64,000 bases of DNA from Flavobacteriales bacterium (lineage in GTDB: Bacteria; Bacteroidota; Bacteroidia; Flavobacteriales_F; PHOS-HE28): NCBI GenBank assembly GCA_016712535.1, contig JADJQW010000002.1:186001-250000 (forward strand), given 5' to 3'. A program made the translations under genes and the position numbers. A model generated the notes under the pieces. The model was not told the DNA's origin, did not search any database, and saw only the letters and a list, made by a program, of their open reading frames with translations. Positions 42,857 to 52,020 of the stretch are shown piece after piece. Positions within the stretch are counted from its first letter, which is position 1. Every line of letters starts with the position of its first letter.

Positions 42857-44134
42857 CTACTGGCCAATTATCGCCTTCTCCCAGCGCATGCCCTCGTTGG
42901 TCTTCAGCACCACCAGATACGCGCCGGCCCCTTCCTTGGACAGGTCCGCGCTGAATCGATGCGCCCCGGGATTCGCCGCGTTGCTCCTTAACAGCTGCCG
43001 AACCGTGCTCCCGCTGGAATTCACGATGCGCAGATCAACGATGGTGCTGCGGTCGAGCACGACTTCCACTTGGAGGCGCCCGCCGGATGGGTTCGGCGTT
43101 ACGCGTAGCGAGTGCGATGGCGGAATAGCAGCCTCCGCCGATACCTGCGTTGTGAGATCACCCAGATACTTATAGATCTTCTGGCCCGTGAGGTAGGCTG
43201 TGCTCTCGTTCACCCTGAAGAACCGGTTGTAGCTGTCGCCGAGGGCGATCTCCGTCCATGTCGCTCCGCCATCCGTGGTCTCCCATAGCCGATCATCCCC
43301 TCCCGTCCATCCGTGCTGCGGATCAATGAAGCCGATCGCCTCCACATACGTGTAATCGTCGCTAACGAGCACCTGCTCCCATGTGATGCCTCCATCGCTG
43401 CTGCGCAGCATGCGGGTGTCATCGTTGGTGGGCTCACTGTAAATGCTGGCATACCAGAGCTGCGCGGTGAGGCGCTGGATCTTCCAGACGATATCCGTGA
43501 GCGTGCTGGTTTGATGCACCACGCTCCAGGAGGCCCCGCCGTCGGTGGTGCGCAGGATCACGCCGCCATTGAATGCGGGATCGGCCGTGCCCGTCGCGAA
43601 TCCGGTATCCGGATGCGTGAAGTGGATGTCGACCAGCCGTGTGGCCAATCCGCTCATGTCCGTGTACGTCCAGGTGCCGCCGGCGTCGACCGATGAGTAC
43701 ACATAGGCTGGCGCGGCCCATAGGCCACAGGCATGGATCGTTGTGCTTCCGACGGCCGCAAGTCCGCAGATCCCGGGTGGTGGAGGAGCCATGTTTCCCG
43801 CGATGTTGCTCCAGGTGCTGCCGCCGTCGGTGGTGCGGTAGAGTCTTCCGTTCAACGAGCCTGCGAAACCCGTGTCAGCGTTCAGGAATTCAATGCTGCG
43901 CAGGTAATGGGGCGATGTGAATTGGAGCGCCCAGGCCTGACCGCCATTCACCGTCTTGCGGATCCATCCGTTCGGGCCGCCAGCCGCCCAGCCGGTATCG
44001 GCGTTGATGAAGTAGGCGTCATCGTAACGTCCGGAAGCGGGGATGTCCAGCACGGACCAGCCAGTTTGCGCCTTGCTCTGCGCAAAAGCAAGACAAGCAA
44101 GAATGAAAGGAAGTACGATTCGCGTGGCGGTCAT
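42857..44134 (-). CDS. secreted YCF48-like/BNR beta-propeller protein with T9SS type A sorting domain
   Basis: 425 residues from the ATG at 44134. Signal peptide (IVLPFILACLAFAQSKAQ), then about five propeller blades each with DTGWA/DTGFA and a TxDGGxxW closing motif, as in YCF48-like proteins. The C-terminal 80 or so residues (VTPNPSGGRLQVEV ... WEKAIIGQ) form a type A T9SS sorting domain. Surface or secreted protein, ligand unknown. Convergent with pyk. Confidence 0.85.
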   Translation of the reverse strand: MTATRIVLPFILACLAFAQSKAQTGWSVLDIPASGRYDDAYFINADTGWAAGGPNGWIRKTVNGGQAWALQFTSPHYLRSIEFLNADTGFAGSLNGRLYRTTDGGSTWSNIAGNMAPPPPGICGLAAVGSTTIHACGLWAAPAYVYSSVDAGGTWTYTDMSGLATRLVDIHFTHPDTGFATGTADPAFNGGVILRTTDGGASWSVVHQTSTLTDIVWKIQRLTAQLWYASIYSEPTNDDTRMLRSSDGGITWEQVLVSDDYTYVEAIGFIDPQHGWTGGDDRLWETTDGGATWTEIALGDSYNRFFRVNESTAYLTGQKIYKYLGDLTTQVSAEAAIPPSHSLRVTPNPSGGRLQVEVVLDRSTIVDLRIVNSSGSTVRQLLRSNAANPGAHRFSADLSKEGAGAYLVVLKTNEGMRWEKAIIGQ

Positions 44135-44215
44135 CTGGCTGTGCTGGCGTGTGCCATGCAAGCTAGCGACCCGCTCGTTCCATTTTTCAACGTGACCTGT
44201 TCCGAAAGGCGAGCA

Positions 44216-44707
44216 CTAAGGGCGCTTCGCCTTCTTGCCCGCTGTCTTCTTAGCGGCTCTTTTCGCAGCAGCAGGCTTGCGGTCCGCAGGATGCTTAGGG
44301 CTGGCCTCAATGGGCTTCTCATGCAGCGCCACACGGTTGCCCTCGCTATCGATGAATAGCGCGAAGGAGCCTGCCGATTCGCTGATGAGCGACTTGGGCA
44401 TGATCACGCGTCCGCCGGCCAGATCGATGCGACCAAGGATGGCATCCATGTCGTTTCCAGCGTTGAGGTAGATGAGCGTGCCGGTATCGCTAGGCACGCA
44501 CCCGGGGCCTGCGATGAGCGCGCCACCGATCCCCTTGTCAGCAGGGAAGTATGCCATGGCGAACTCGCCGTTCGCCGCCACCTCCATCTCCATGCTGTAG
44601 ATGGTGCCATAGAACCGCGCAGCACGGTGGATGTCGTACACGGGTATCTCGAACCAGTTGACGAAGTCCTTAAGCTTGATGTGGTGCCTGCCTGAAGTGC
44701 TGCCCAT
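44216..44707 (-). CDS. VOC superfamily (glyoxalase-like) protein with basic C-terminal tail
   Basis: 163 residues. One VOC domain (about 10-128): FVNWFEIPVYDIHRAARFYG, then ALFIDSEGNRVALHEKP. Metal ligands are not clear enough to assign glyoxalase activity. The last 30 or so residues are Lys/Ala/Pro-rich, like the N-terminal tail of the DksA-like protein. It follows the amidase gene by 60 bp and is probably in the same transcript as it and the aminotransferase. Confidence 0.8.
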   Translation of the reverse strand: MGSTSGRHHIKLKDFVNWFEIPVYDIHRAARFYGTIYSMEMEVAANGEFAMAYFPADKGIGGALIAGPGCVPSDTGTLIYLNAGNDMDAILGRIDLAGGRVIMPKSLISESAGSFALFIDSEGNRVALHEKPIEASPKHPADRKPAAAKRAAKKTAGKKAKRP

Positions 44708-44767
44708 GGTAGCGGGATTCGGATTGCTGGTTCGGGGTCGGGGATTGGGCGTCTGCCCGCGGGATGC

Positions 44768-45736
44768 TCAGATTGCGCTCGGATCGCTAGTTGGGCGGTA
44801 TGCGCTGATGATGTGCTTCGGCAATTCGTGCGCGCGCGTCTCGTCCTTCACTTCAAGTTCCGTGAGCTCTTGCACACGCGTGGGCTTGATCAATGGCCCG
44901 AGGCCTTCCAGGTGCGGGTGCTTCACGCCGGGCGCATAGATGCCGAACTCCACGGGGCGGTCGCGGAAGCTCTTCAGCGGCTGGCCCAAGCGCAGCACGC
45001 CAAGTTCACGGCTACGCCGCACTTTCTCCAGGTTGATCTCGATCGGTATGAACTCCTCGTTCACATCGGCCTGGTAAACGATGCGGCCCTCTGGCCCGCA
45101 AACGATGCTACGCCCGCTTCCGCCCGCATCGAGGCCATTGATGTCGAAGAAGTAGCATTGGTTGATGGCTGCGCTGGAGCGCGCGATGCTCAGCTCGATC
45201 TCGCGGTCGATGGTCCCCGTGAGCGTAGGGTGCAGGATCACCTCGGCGCCCATCACGGCCAGGGTGCGCGTGGTCTCCGGGAACCACATGTCGTAGCAGA
45301 TGCTCACGCCGAAGCGGCCCACCTCGGGGATGTCGAACACGCAGAACTCATCGCCGCCGGTAACGCCCACTTCGTACGGGTAGAAGGGGAACATCTTGCG
45401 GTAGCGCGCAACCACGCTGCCTTCTGGGTCGATCACGCTGGCGGTATTGTAGATGACCGTTTCTCCTGCTGCGTTCTTCGTGCGTTCGAAGATGCTTCCC
45501 GGCAGCAGCCAGATGCCGTGCTTGGCGGCCATGGCGCACATCTCCTGCTCGAACTCGCCGGGCACGGGCTGCGCATGGATGATGTGCGGGCCATAGGCGC
45601 ACAGCTCGCTGAACAGCACCATGTCCACCCATGGATAGATGGCCATGAGCAGGTCGAGCTTGGTCTTCATGGCCTCGACGTTGCTGTGGGCAGAGCCCAC
45701 GCGCATCTGGATGCCGGCGATGGAGAAGGGTTTCAT
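44768..45736 (-). CDS. carbon-nitrogen hydrolase (nitrilase superfamily amidase)
   Basis: 322 residues. Catalytic triad E44 (LFSELCAYG), K114 (RYRKMFPFYP) and C147 (SICYDMWFPE), the standard Glu-Lys-Cys of the superfamily; a second glutamate is provided near E122. The substrate amide is not predictable: no match to the NIT2, AguB or formamidase motifs I know. I chose the ATG at 45736. It is downstream of a class III aminotransferase (77-bp gap) and upstream of a VOC gene, suggesting work on an amino-acid-derived amide. Confidence 0.88.
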   Translation of the reverse strand: MKPFSIAGIQMRVGSAHSNVEAMKTKLDLLMAIYPWVDMVLFSELCAYGPHIIHAQPVPGEFEQEMCAMAAKHGIWLLPGSIFERTKNAAGETVIYNTASVIDPEGSVVARYRKMFPFYPYEVGVTGGDEFCVFDIPEVGRFGVSICYDMWFPETTRTLAVMGAEVILHPTLTGTIDREIELSIARSSAAINQCYFFDINGLDAGGSGRSIVCGPEGRIVYQADVNEEFIPIEINLEKVRRSRELGVLRLGQPLKSFRDRPVEFGIYAPGVKHPHLEGLGPLIKPTRVQELTELEVKDETRAHELPKHIISAYRPTSDPSAI

Positions 45737-45813
45737 TCTGTTTGTGCGGGTGGCTGGGGGGTGCTGCGCGGTTGTGGGTTGAACAACCCTCAACCCCTGT
45801 CAACCTCCAGCCC

Positions 45814-47124
45814 TCAACCTGTGATTTTATCCAACTCCTCCTCCATGATGTCGAGCCCCTTGTTCAGCAGCTCATCGCTGATCACGAGCGGGCTAAGGAC
45901 GCGGATGATGTTCTTGTTGGTTCCGGCGGAGATCACCACCAGATCACGCTTGGCGCAGGCGTTCATGAGCGCGGTGCACGTGTCGGCATCCGGCTGAAGC
46001 GGGTCGCCGTTCTTCACGAATTCCATGGCCATCATGGCGCCAAGGCCGCGCACATCACCGATGCACGCATGCTTCGCCTTCATCTGCTCGAAGCGCTTGC
46101 GGATCACGCCCCCCACATGCCTGCCCTTCGCGTTGATATCAATCTCCTCCATGTATCTCAGCGTGGCGAGCGCGGCGGCGCAGCTCACCGGGTTGCCGAT
46201 GTACGTGCCGCCGATGCTGCTGGGGCCGGCCTTATCCATGATGGCCGCCTTGCCCATCACGGCAGCGATCGGCATGCCGCTGCCCAGGCTCTTGGCCCAG
46301 GTGCTCAGGTCCGGCACCACGCCGAAGTGCTCATACGCGCTCCACGCCCCGGTGCGACCGAAACCCGCCTGCACCTCATCGAAAATGAGCAGGATGCCGT
46401 GCTTGTCGCAGAACGCCCGCAGTCCTTTCAGGTAACCGGCCGGCGCAACGTTGAATCCGCCTTCGCCCTGCACCACCTCAATGATGATGGCCGCCAGCTC
46501 GTTCGGGGACACCGTGTTATGGGAGAGCTCTTCCAGCCGATGCAGCTCCGCCTTCACGAATTCTGCTTCACTGAGGCGGTCGCCATATCGATAGAAGTTC
46601 GGGTATTGCGTGCGATAGACTTCTGGCGCGAAGGGTCCGCAGTCCGGCTTGTAGCCCACCTTGCTGGTGAGCGTCATGGCCATCATGGTGCGCCCGTGGA
46701 AGGCATCCGTGAAGCAGAGGATGCCGCTCCGTTTCGTGGCTTGCCGCGCAATCTTGACGGCATTCTCCACCGCTTCGGCGCCGGTGTTCACCAGCAGCGT
46801 CTTCGTTGGGCCGCCGTGCGGGAGCAGCGCATTGAGCTTCTCGCATAGGGCGATGTACGGCTCATAGCTGGCCACATTGAAGCTCACATGCAGGAACTTC
46901 TCCGCCTGCTCCTGGATCGCCTTCACTACTGGCGGCGGGCAATGGCCTGCATTCACGACACCGATACCGCCAGCAAAGTCGATCAATTCGCGGCCATCCT
47001 CATCGATGATGGTGGCGCCAATGGCCTTGGTGGCGGTGGCATAGTTGAACATGCCCACGCCGTTCGGCACGGCGGCCTTTCGGCGGGCGATGAGCTCCTG
47101 GCTCCTGGTGAGTTGCTCGGTCAT
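45814..47124 (-). CDS. class III PLP-dependent aminotransferase (4-aminobutyrate type)
   Basis: 436 residues. PLP-lysine K278 in STWAKSLGSGMPIAA, and DEVQ at 249-252 (IFDEVQAGFGRTG) stacks the cofactor. NTGAEAVENAVKIAR and DAFHGRTMMAM bind the phosphate. The closest known type is GabT/DavT-like omega-aminotransferase, so 4-aminobutyrate or 5-aminovalerate is a reasonable donor, but ornithine or other omega-amino acids cannot be excluded. I chose the ATG at 47124. First gene of an operon with the amidase and VOC genes. Confidence 0.88.
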   Translation of the reverse strand: MTEQLTRSQELIARRKAAVPNGVGMFNYATATKAIGATIIDEDGRELIDFAGGIGVVNAGHCPPPVVKAIQEQAEKFLHVSFNVASYEPYIALCEKLNALLPHGGPTKTLLVNTGAEAVENAVKIARQATKRSGILCFTDAFHGRTMMAMTLTSKVGYKPDCGPFAPEVYRTQYPNFYRYGDRLSEAEFVKAELHRLEELSHNTVSPNELAAIIIEVVQGEGGFNVAPAGYLKGLRAFCDKHGILLIFDEVQAGFGRTGAWSAYEHFGVVPDLSTWAKSLGSGMPIAAVMGKAAIMDKAGPSSIGGTYIGNPVSCAAALATLRYMEEIDINAKGRHVGGVIRKRFEQMKAKHACIGDVRGLGAMMAMEFVKNGDPLQPDADTCTALMNACAKRDLVVISAGTNKNIIRVLSPLVISDELLNKGLDIMEEELDKITG

Positions 47125-47182
47125 GCGTTCTTGTCCCGTAACAGGCGGAATCGGCTGCGAAGTTGCGTCATGGAAAGGACCG

Positions 47183-47310
47183 CAGATGCGCGGAGACGCA
47201 GAGAATGCGAACAGCTGAGGGGGCTCAGGCGCCTTGAACAAGCGGGGCTGTGCGCCAAGTGGCGCGCTAACGCGAAGGAATCACGGATTCACGCAGATGA
47301 ACACGGATCG
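47183..47310. repeat. degenerate 10-bp phased repeats in the 47125-47379 gap
   Basis: Three GAT-centred units at exact 10-bp spacing (GAT at 47286, 47296 and 47306, in ACGGATTC / CGCAGATGAA / CACGGATCG), and a similar weaker pair near 47184-47197. This is the only structure I see in the 255-bp gap between the aminotransferase and lamin-tail genes. No promoter or ORF was recognised. Confidence 0.4.
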
Positions 47311-47379
47311 GGCCGGTCAGCGCAAAGCACCCATCCATGAAGATCCTCGCCATCCTTGGTTGAAAAGGTGCGGAGCGCC

Positions 47380-49992
47380 TCAATCCAGCTTGTGCGCCAA
47401 CGTGACGGTCTTCCGGTGGATCTCCACATCGCCTGACAGATCGTAGGCTTCGAGCACCACGACGTAAGGACCCATGCGGCCCTTGCTGCCGCCATCGAGG
47501 ATGCCATCCCAGCTGATGGCGCCTTCGGCGCCCAGAAGCTGGTTCTCCATCAAGCGGCGCGCTTCACGGCCTGCGACATCGTAAATGACGATGGTGCCCA
47601 CGAAGCCGGGCTGGTCGAAACGGTAGGCGATGGTGAGCAGGTCCTGGTAACCATCCTGGTCGGGACTGAAAATCGCCGGGTCGATGGTCATTTGGCCGCT
47701 CGCGCTGGGCGCGGGGCTGAACTGCGAGTTCCCGAAACCCGGGGTGGCCTTGCCCGCTACGTCGCTGGCGGTGTGCCAATTGGTGGGGTCGTCGGTGGCG
47801 CGAGCGGGATCCACACGTTCCAAACTGTAGCCTTCGGTGGCGTTCATCAGCGTGATGTGCAGAGCGTCGTCGTAACGGAAGAGATCGAGCACCGCATTGG
47901 CGCCATCAAGCAGCACGACCGCGCCATTGCCGTTGTTGTAGGCGGGCAGGCTCATCTGCAGGAAGCGTTCGGTGCGGCCCTGCGGATAGCGCGTGGCGAT
48001 GTCGTTGCTGTTCGGCGTGAGCACGATGTACTCTCCGGGCAGCATCAAGTACGGCTCGTTGGTGATCACGCGCAGGTTCGCGATAGCACCGTCAGACTCA
48101 TTCGCCATCTGCAGCCCTTGGAGGCTCAGCGTCTTGTTGCTCCGATTGTAAAGCTCGACGAAATCGGCACCTGTACCGACCGGGTCGTAGAGCGCCTCAT
48201 TGATCACCAAATCGCCCGCCTCCACCGGTTCCGGCAAAGCGAACGATGCGGTGTTGGCTGGTCCGATCACGTTCCCGGGACAATCGCTCACCGCCGCGAC
48301 GGTGATGCCATAGAACACGCCGACCGTGAGCGCATCAGCCAGATTGAGCTGCACGCTGTTCGCTCCAGTGACCGATGCGCCCGCAACGGCGATCGACGGG
48401 GTGATCGTGTAGCTCCCCGTCGTCAGGCTGCCCTGATCCATCGCTTCGCTGAAGACGAGCGCGATGGTATTCGCGTCATTCACCAGCACATTCAGCAAGG
48501 CGGGTGGCGTGATGTCCGGCTCAATCGAGAACACGCTGTTCTGGGCGCTGGGCGTTCCGCCGGATGGGTCGTTGCTTGCAATCCAGTTGGCCGCACCGGT
48601 GCAGGGCGTAGCGGGGTCGATGCGTTCCAGGGTCCAACCGCCGTCGGCCTTCAGCGCATCCTGATACCAGTTGATCGAATAGGTCACCGCGTCGATCGTG
48701 GCTCCGGCATCGTTCTTCAGCTCCAGCGGATCACCGTCGTTGTTCAGCGAGGGGAAGGCGCTCACGACAATCACGCTGGCGAAGGCGCTGAAGAGCGGCG
48801 CGGTCGCATCGTCCACGATGATCGCATAACCGCCCGGCGGCAGCGTCACGTCCGGCAGCATCGCTGTCGTGCCTCCATCGGAGAACGTCCAACCCGCCAG
48901 GTCGAAGGTCTTGTTCGCCGTCGTGTTGTGGATCTCCACGAACTCCGCTTCGGGAAGGCCCGCCGTGGGCGTGGGGTCGGCCATGATCTCGTTGATGGCC
49001 ACTTCACCGGGAAGGGCGATCTCCGGCACCACGTACTGGAATTGGAAGACCCCTGCATCAATCGAGGCGTTTCCCGCCAAGTCGAGCGCGCCGGACCCGT
49101 TCAGGCCATAGGTGTTCCCGTTGGTGAGAGCGATGGCCGGGGTCACATGCACCAGGGTGGCGTCGGCCCCGTCAAGCACCTGACCGGACACCCCGATGAA
49201 AGGAACGATGTCGTAGGATCCAACAAAATCCGGGTCCAGCGGTTCTGAATAGTGCACATCCACTTGCGTGGCGCTGGTCGCGCTCACTGAGACGATCGCA
49301 GGCGGTGTATTGTCCACGGGGATGGGCGCAACGCTGATGTCGTCGAAGAAATGATTGTTCACCGCGCTCGCCGCTGCGCTCTGCTCGATACGGATTCCGA
49401 AGTGCGTGGCCGAGATGTACGTGGCATCGGTGACGCTGCCCGCCGTGGTGTAGCTGCCGGTATTGCCATCATCGTACTGGAGCGTGAAGAGCCCTCCGGC
49501 GTTGCGCGTCACCTTCAGCCGGAACGGATTGCTGCTGCTGCTGTTCACGACGCCATCGGGGCTCTGCACAGCCAGCGAGGCTGCCGCTCCTGCGTCGCTG
49601 CGGAATAGCTCCAGCCTATCGGCCGTGCCGCCGATCCGGACGATGTAGCCGTTCACGCCACTGGCGAGGTCCGCCGCGCTGCTCATCAGGTGCACGTCCA
49701 CGAAATTCGCCCCGCTGGTGGCGAAACGCAGGTCGAAGAAGAGCTCCCAAACCGCATCGTCAGCGAGTGTGCTAGGAGTGCTCAGCCAATAATTCGCCGC
49801 GCCCGGGCTGGCGCTCCGCAATCGTTGGTTACCACCATCATCCACCACGGCGAAGAGCGCATCGCTCCCGGTCCAAACCGTCCCAATGTTGAAGTTGCCA
49901 TCGGAGAAGTCATCGCTCACCTGGGCCTTGGCGGTGAGCATGACGGCTGTCGCGACTGATACGATAAGTAGGCGGAGAAGGGCGCGCACCAT
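47380..49992 (-). CDS. large secreted lamin-tail-domain protein with FlgD/T9SS-like C-terminus
   Basis: 870 residues. Signal peptide (about 1-24, ending LTAKAQ) and an N-terminal lectin-like beta domain (about 25-215). A Big/SbsA Ig-like domain precedes a first lamin-tail domain (about 335-470; VAINEIMADPTP, EFVEIHNTTANKTF). A second Ig-like domain and a second lamin-tail domain follow (about 600-745; LVINEALYDPVGTGADFVEL). The last 100 residues (IFSPDQDGYQDLLTIAYRFD ... TVTLAHKLD) are FlgD-like and probably serve as a T9SS signal. Such proteins are usually surface adhesins or nuclease-associated. Divergent from asd. Confidence 0.85.
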   Translation of the reverse strand: MVRALLRLLIVSVATAVMLTAKAQVSDDFSDGNFNIGTVWTGSDALFAVVDDGGNQRLRSASPGAANYWLSTPSTLADDAVWELFFDLRFATSGANFVDVHLMSSAADLASGVNGYIVRIGGTADRLELFRSDAGAAASLAVQSPDGVVNSSSSNPFRLKVTRNAGGLFTLQYDDGNTGSYTTAGSVTDATYISATHFGIRIEQSAAASAVNNHFFDDISVAPIPVDNTPPAIVSVSATSATQVDVHYSEPLDPDFVGSYDIVPFIGVSGQVLDGADATLVHVTPAIALTNGNTYGLNGSGALDLAGNASIDAGVFQFQYVVPEIALPGEVAINEIMADPTPTAGLPEAEFVEIHNTTANKTFDLAGWTFSDGGTTAMLPDVTLPPGGYAIIVDDATAPLFSAFASVIVVSAFPSLNNDGDPLELKNDAGATIDAVTYSINWYQDALKADGGWTLERIDPATPCTGAANWIASNDPSGGTPSAQNSVFSIEPDITPPALLNVLVNDANTIALVFSEAMDQGSLTTGSYTITPSIAVAGASVTGANSVQLNLADALTVGVFYGITVAAVSDCPGNVIGPANTASFALPEPVEAGDLVINEALYDPVGTGADFVELYNRSNKTLSLQGLQMANESDGAIANLRVITNEPYLMLPGEYIVLTPNSNDIATRYPQGRTERFLQMSLPAYNNGNGAVVLLDGANAVLDLFRYDDALHITLMNATEGYSLERVDPARATDDPTNWHTASDVAGKATPGFGNSQFSPAPSASGQMTIDPAIFSPDQDGYQDLLTIAYRFDQPGFVGTIVIYDVAGREARRLMENQLLGAEGAISWDGILDGGSKGRMGPYVVVLEAYDLSGDVEIHRKTVTLAHKLD

Positions 49993-50017
49993 GGATTCTC
50001 TACGGCGTGAAAGCTAG

Positions 50018-50025
50018 TACTTTCG
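50018..50025 (+). promoter_or_regulatory. -7 element upstream of asd
   Basis: TACTTTCG matches TAnnTTCG and is 27 bp before the ATG. Immediately to its left the minus strand reads TAGCTTTC (50010-50017), a possible -7 for the divergent lamin-tail gene. Confidence 0.45.
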
Positions 50026-50052
50026 ACCGCCCTGCAACGTTCAGGGAACATC

Positions 50053-51066
50053 ATGAAAGTAGCCGTGGTCGGCGCCACCGGATTGGTTGGCGGAGTGATG
50101 CTCAAGGCGCTCGAAGAGCGCGCGTTCCCCGTTGAAGAGCTGCTTCCGGTTGCCAGCGCGAAGAGCGCGGGCGCCACGATCCGCTTCCGCGGAAAGGAGG
50201 TGCCGGTGATCGGCATGGAGGAGGCCGTTGCCCAGCGACCCGACATCGCATTGTTCTCCGCCGGCGGAAGCACCTCGCTGGAGTGGGCGCCGCGTTTCGC
50301 GGAGGTTGGATGCACCGTGATCGACAACAGCAGCGCATGGCGGATGATGCCCGACAAGAAGCTGATCGTGCCGGAGATCAACGGTCATTTGCTCTCGTCA
50401 GAAGACCGGATCATCGCCAACCCGAATTGCAGCACGATCCAATTGGTGTTGGCCCTTGCGCCTTTGCATCGCGCATACATCGCCAAGCGCGTTGTGGTTT
50501 CCACCTACCAGAGCGTCACTGGCACCGGGCAGAAAGCCGTGAAGCAGATGGAGGATGAGCGCGCGGGCAAGAGCGCCGAGAAGGTGTACCCCTTCCCCAT
50601 CGACCGGAACGTGATCCCGCGCTGTGATGTGTTCCTCGAAAACGGATACACCAAAGAGGAGATGAAGGTGGTGCATGAGACCCATAAGATCCTCGACCCC
50701 GCGATCCGCTTGACATGCACCGCCGTGCGCGTGCCTGTTACCGGCGGTCACAGCGAATCGGTGAACGTTGAGTTCGCGCGCGATTTCGAATTAGGCGCTG
50801 TGCGGCAACTCTTGCGTGAAGCACCGGGCATCCTGCTGCTCGATGACCCCGCCAAGGACGAATACCCGATGCCGCTTCTGGCCAATGGCCGCGATGAGGT
50901 GCTCGTGGGCCGACTCCGCCGCGACGAGAGCCAGCCGAATACCTTGAACATGTGGGTGGTGGCCGACAACTTGCGCAAGGGAGCCGCTACCAACGCGGTG
51001 CAGATCGCAGAGCTGCTTGTCGAGCGGCGGCTTCTTCGGCGCATTGCGCAAGCTGCCGGCCAATAA
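50053..51066 (+). CDS. asd: aspartate-semialdehyde dehydrogenase
   Basis: 337 residues. Makes aspartate semialdehyde from aspartyl phosphate for lysine, threonine, methionine and peptidoglycan synthesis. NADP-binding VAVVGATGLVG at the N-terminus, catalytic C126 (NPNCSTIQL) and H233 (VTGGHSESV). Single gene with its own promoter. Confidence 0.96.
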   Translation: MKVAVVGATGLVGGVMLKALEERAFPVEELLPVASAKSAGATIRFRGKEVPVIGMEEAVAQRPDIALFSAGGSTSLEWAPRFAEVGCTVIDNSSAWRMMPDKKLIVPEINGHLLSSEDRIIANPNCSTIQLVLALAPLHRAYIAKRVVVSTYQSVTGTGQKAVKQMEDERAGKSAEKVYPFPIDRNVIPRCDVFLENGYTKEEMKVVHETHKILDPAIRLTCTAVRVPVTGGHSESVNVEFARDFELGAVRQLLREAPGILLLDDPAKDEYPMPLLANGRDEVLVGRLRRDESQPNTLNMWVVADNLRKGAATNAVQIAELLVERRLLRRIAQAAGQ

Positions 51067-51120
51067 GGGTCGACCGGCCATCTCCTGTTCGCGAACAACC
51101 TCTCACCGATCGAATCGACC

Positions 51121-52017
51121 ATGCCTATGCGCCGCTTGTTCTTCCCCATGGCCTTGGGTCCGCTTGTTTCATTCGCACAGCCCGAGCCTTCGCCTTTGAT
51201 CACCGATGCCTCATTGGGCTTCGGTTTCCAACTCGAAAGAAGCGCCTTGCTGAGCGATGATGATTGGCGCCGAATGCTGCCCGGCTCAAGCTTGTTGCTC
51301 GATGACTTGCCGACGGGGAATGAGGACCCATACCCATCCAGGCACCCGCAGGGTCCACGCGCCCTAACGGCCATCACGGGCCTTGGGCTGGTGCATGCAG
51401 GAGCGAGTCTGGCCTTGTGCCGCAAGCGCGAGGGGGCGCCGAGATTCGATCAACGCATGCGCATCGTCCTCATTTATGCCGGTGTCGAATCGGTCGATGG
51501 CTATTGGAGCCGGTCCGCATCGGCACCATACGACACCCTCGTTTCTTCCGCCACTGGCGAGCAATACGTGCTCGACAGCATTTGGACGGAACGTTACACG
51601 GCTAGGCACGCGCGAGACCGAATCGGTCTTGATGCCACATACATCGTGCATCGAAGGGCTGAATCGAGATTCTCTTGGTACCTGGGCTTGGGCGTCCAAT
51701 TCGGTGTCGGACTCTCCGGAAATGCCGAGGTCGACCGTGCGATCATCCGCGAGACCAAACAGCCCTCGGGCGGCTTCGACTATGAATACGAGCAGCTCAG
51801 TCGTGAACGATTTCGCACTCCGGCCACGGGCTATGTCAGCATGCACGCGCTTTTCGGAGTCGATCTGCGCCTTGGTCGGAAAAGCGCGTTCTGGAGCGCG
51901 CTTCACCTCTATGCCGAGATGCGGCCCACGATCATGGTTCGCTCACTTCCGAATCTGCCCGCTCAGGCCAGCGGGGCGTGGCAGAACCTCTTCGGCCTGC
52001 GCATCGATCTGCGCTGA
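51121..52017 (+). CDS. exported protein of unknown function, possibly outer-membrane
   Basis: 298 residues. Probable signal peptide (MPMRRLFFPMALGPLVSFAQ), then a region rich in aromatic and alternating residues: FSWYLGLGVQFGVGLSG, ALFGVDLRLGRKSAFW and a terminal strand NLFGLRIDLR. This suggests a beta-barrel, but I do not recognise the family. It follows asd by 54 bp and ends 3 bp from the convergent PKD repeat gene. Start at the first ATG; the one at 51127 is also possible. Confidence 0.65.
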   Translation: MPMRRLFFPMALGPLVSFAQPEPSPLITDASLGFGFQLERSALLSDDDWRRMLPGSSLLLDDLPTGNEDPYPSRHPQGPRALTAITGLGLVHAGASLALCRKREGAPRFDQRMRIVLIYAGVESVDGYWSRSASAPYDTLVSSATGEQYVLDSIWTERYTARHARDRIGLDATYIVHRRAESRFSWYLGLGVQFGVGLSGNAEVDRAIIRETKQPSGGFDYEYEQLSRERFRTPATGYVSMHALFGVDLRLGRKSAFWSALHLYAEMRPTIMVRSLPNLPAQASGAWQNLFGLRIDLR

Positions 52018-52020
52018 CCG

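Noticed and set aside
44768..45736. Assignment of the amidase as DavA (5-aminovaleramidase)
   Set aside because: Only the neighbouring aminotransferase suggests it; the sequence shows just general nitrilase-family residues.
47133..47172. GTAAC followed by CGTC, as a fourth ECF promoter
   Set aside because: The halves are 23 bp apart instead of 16-17, and the strand points away from the nearest start codon.
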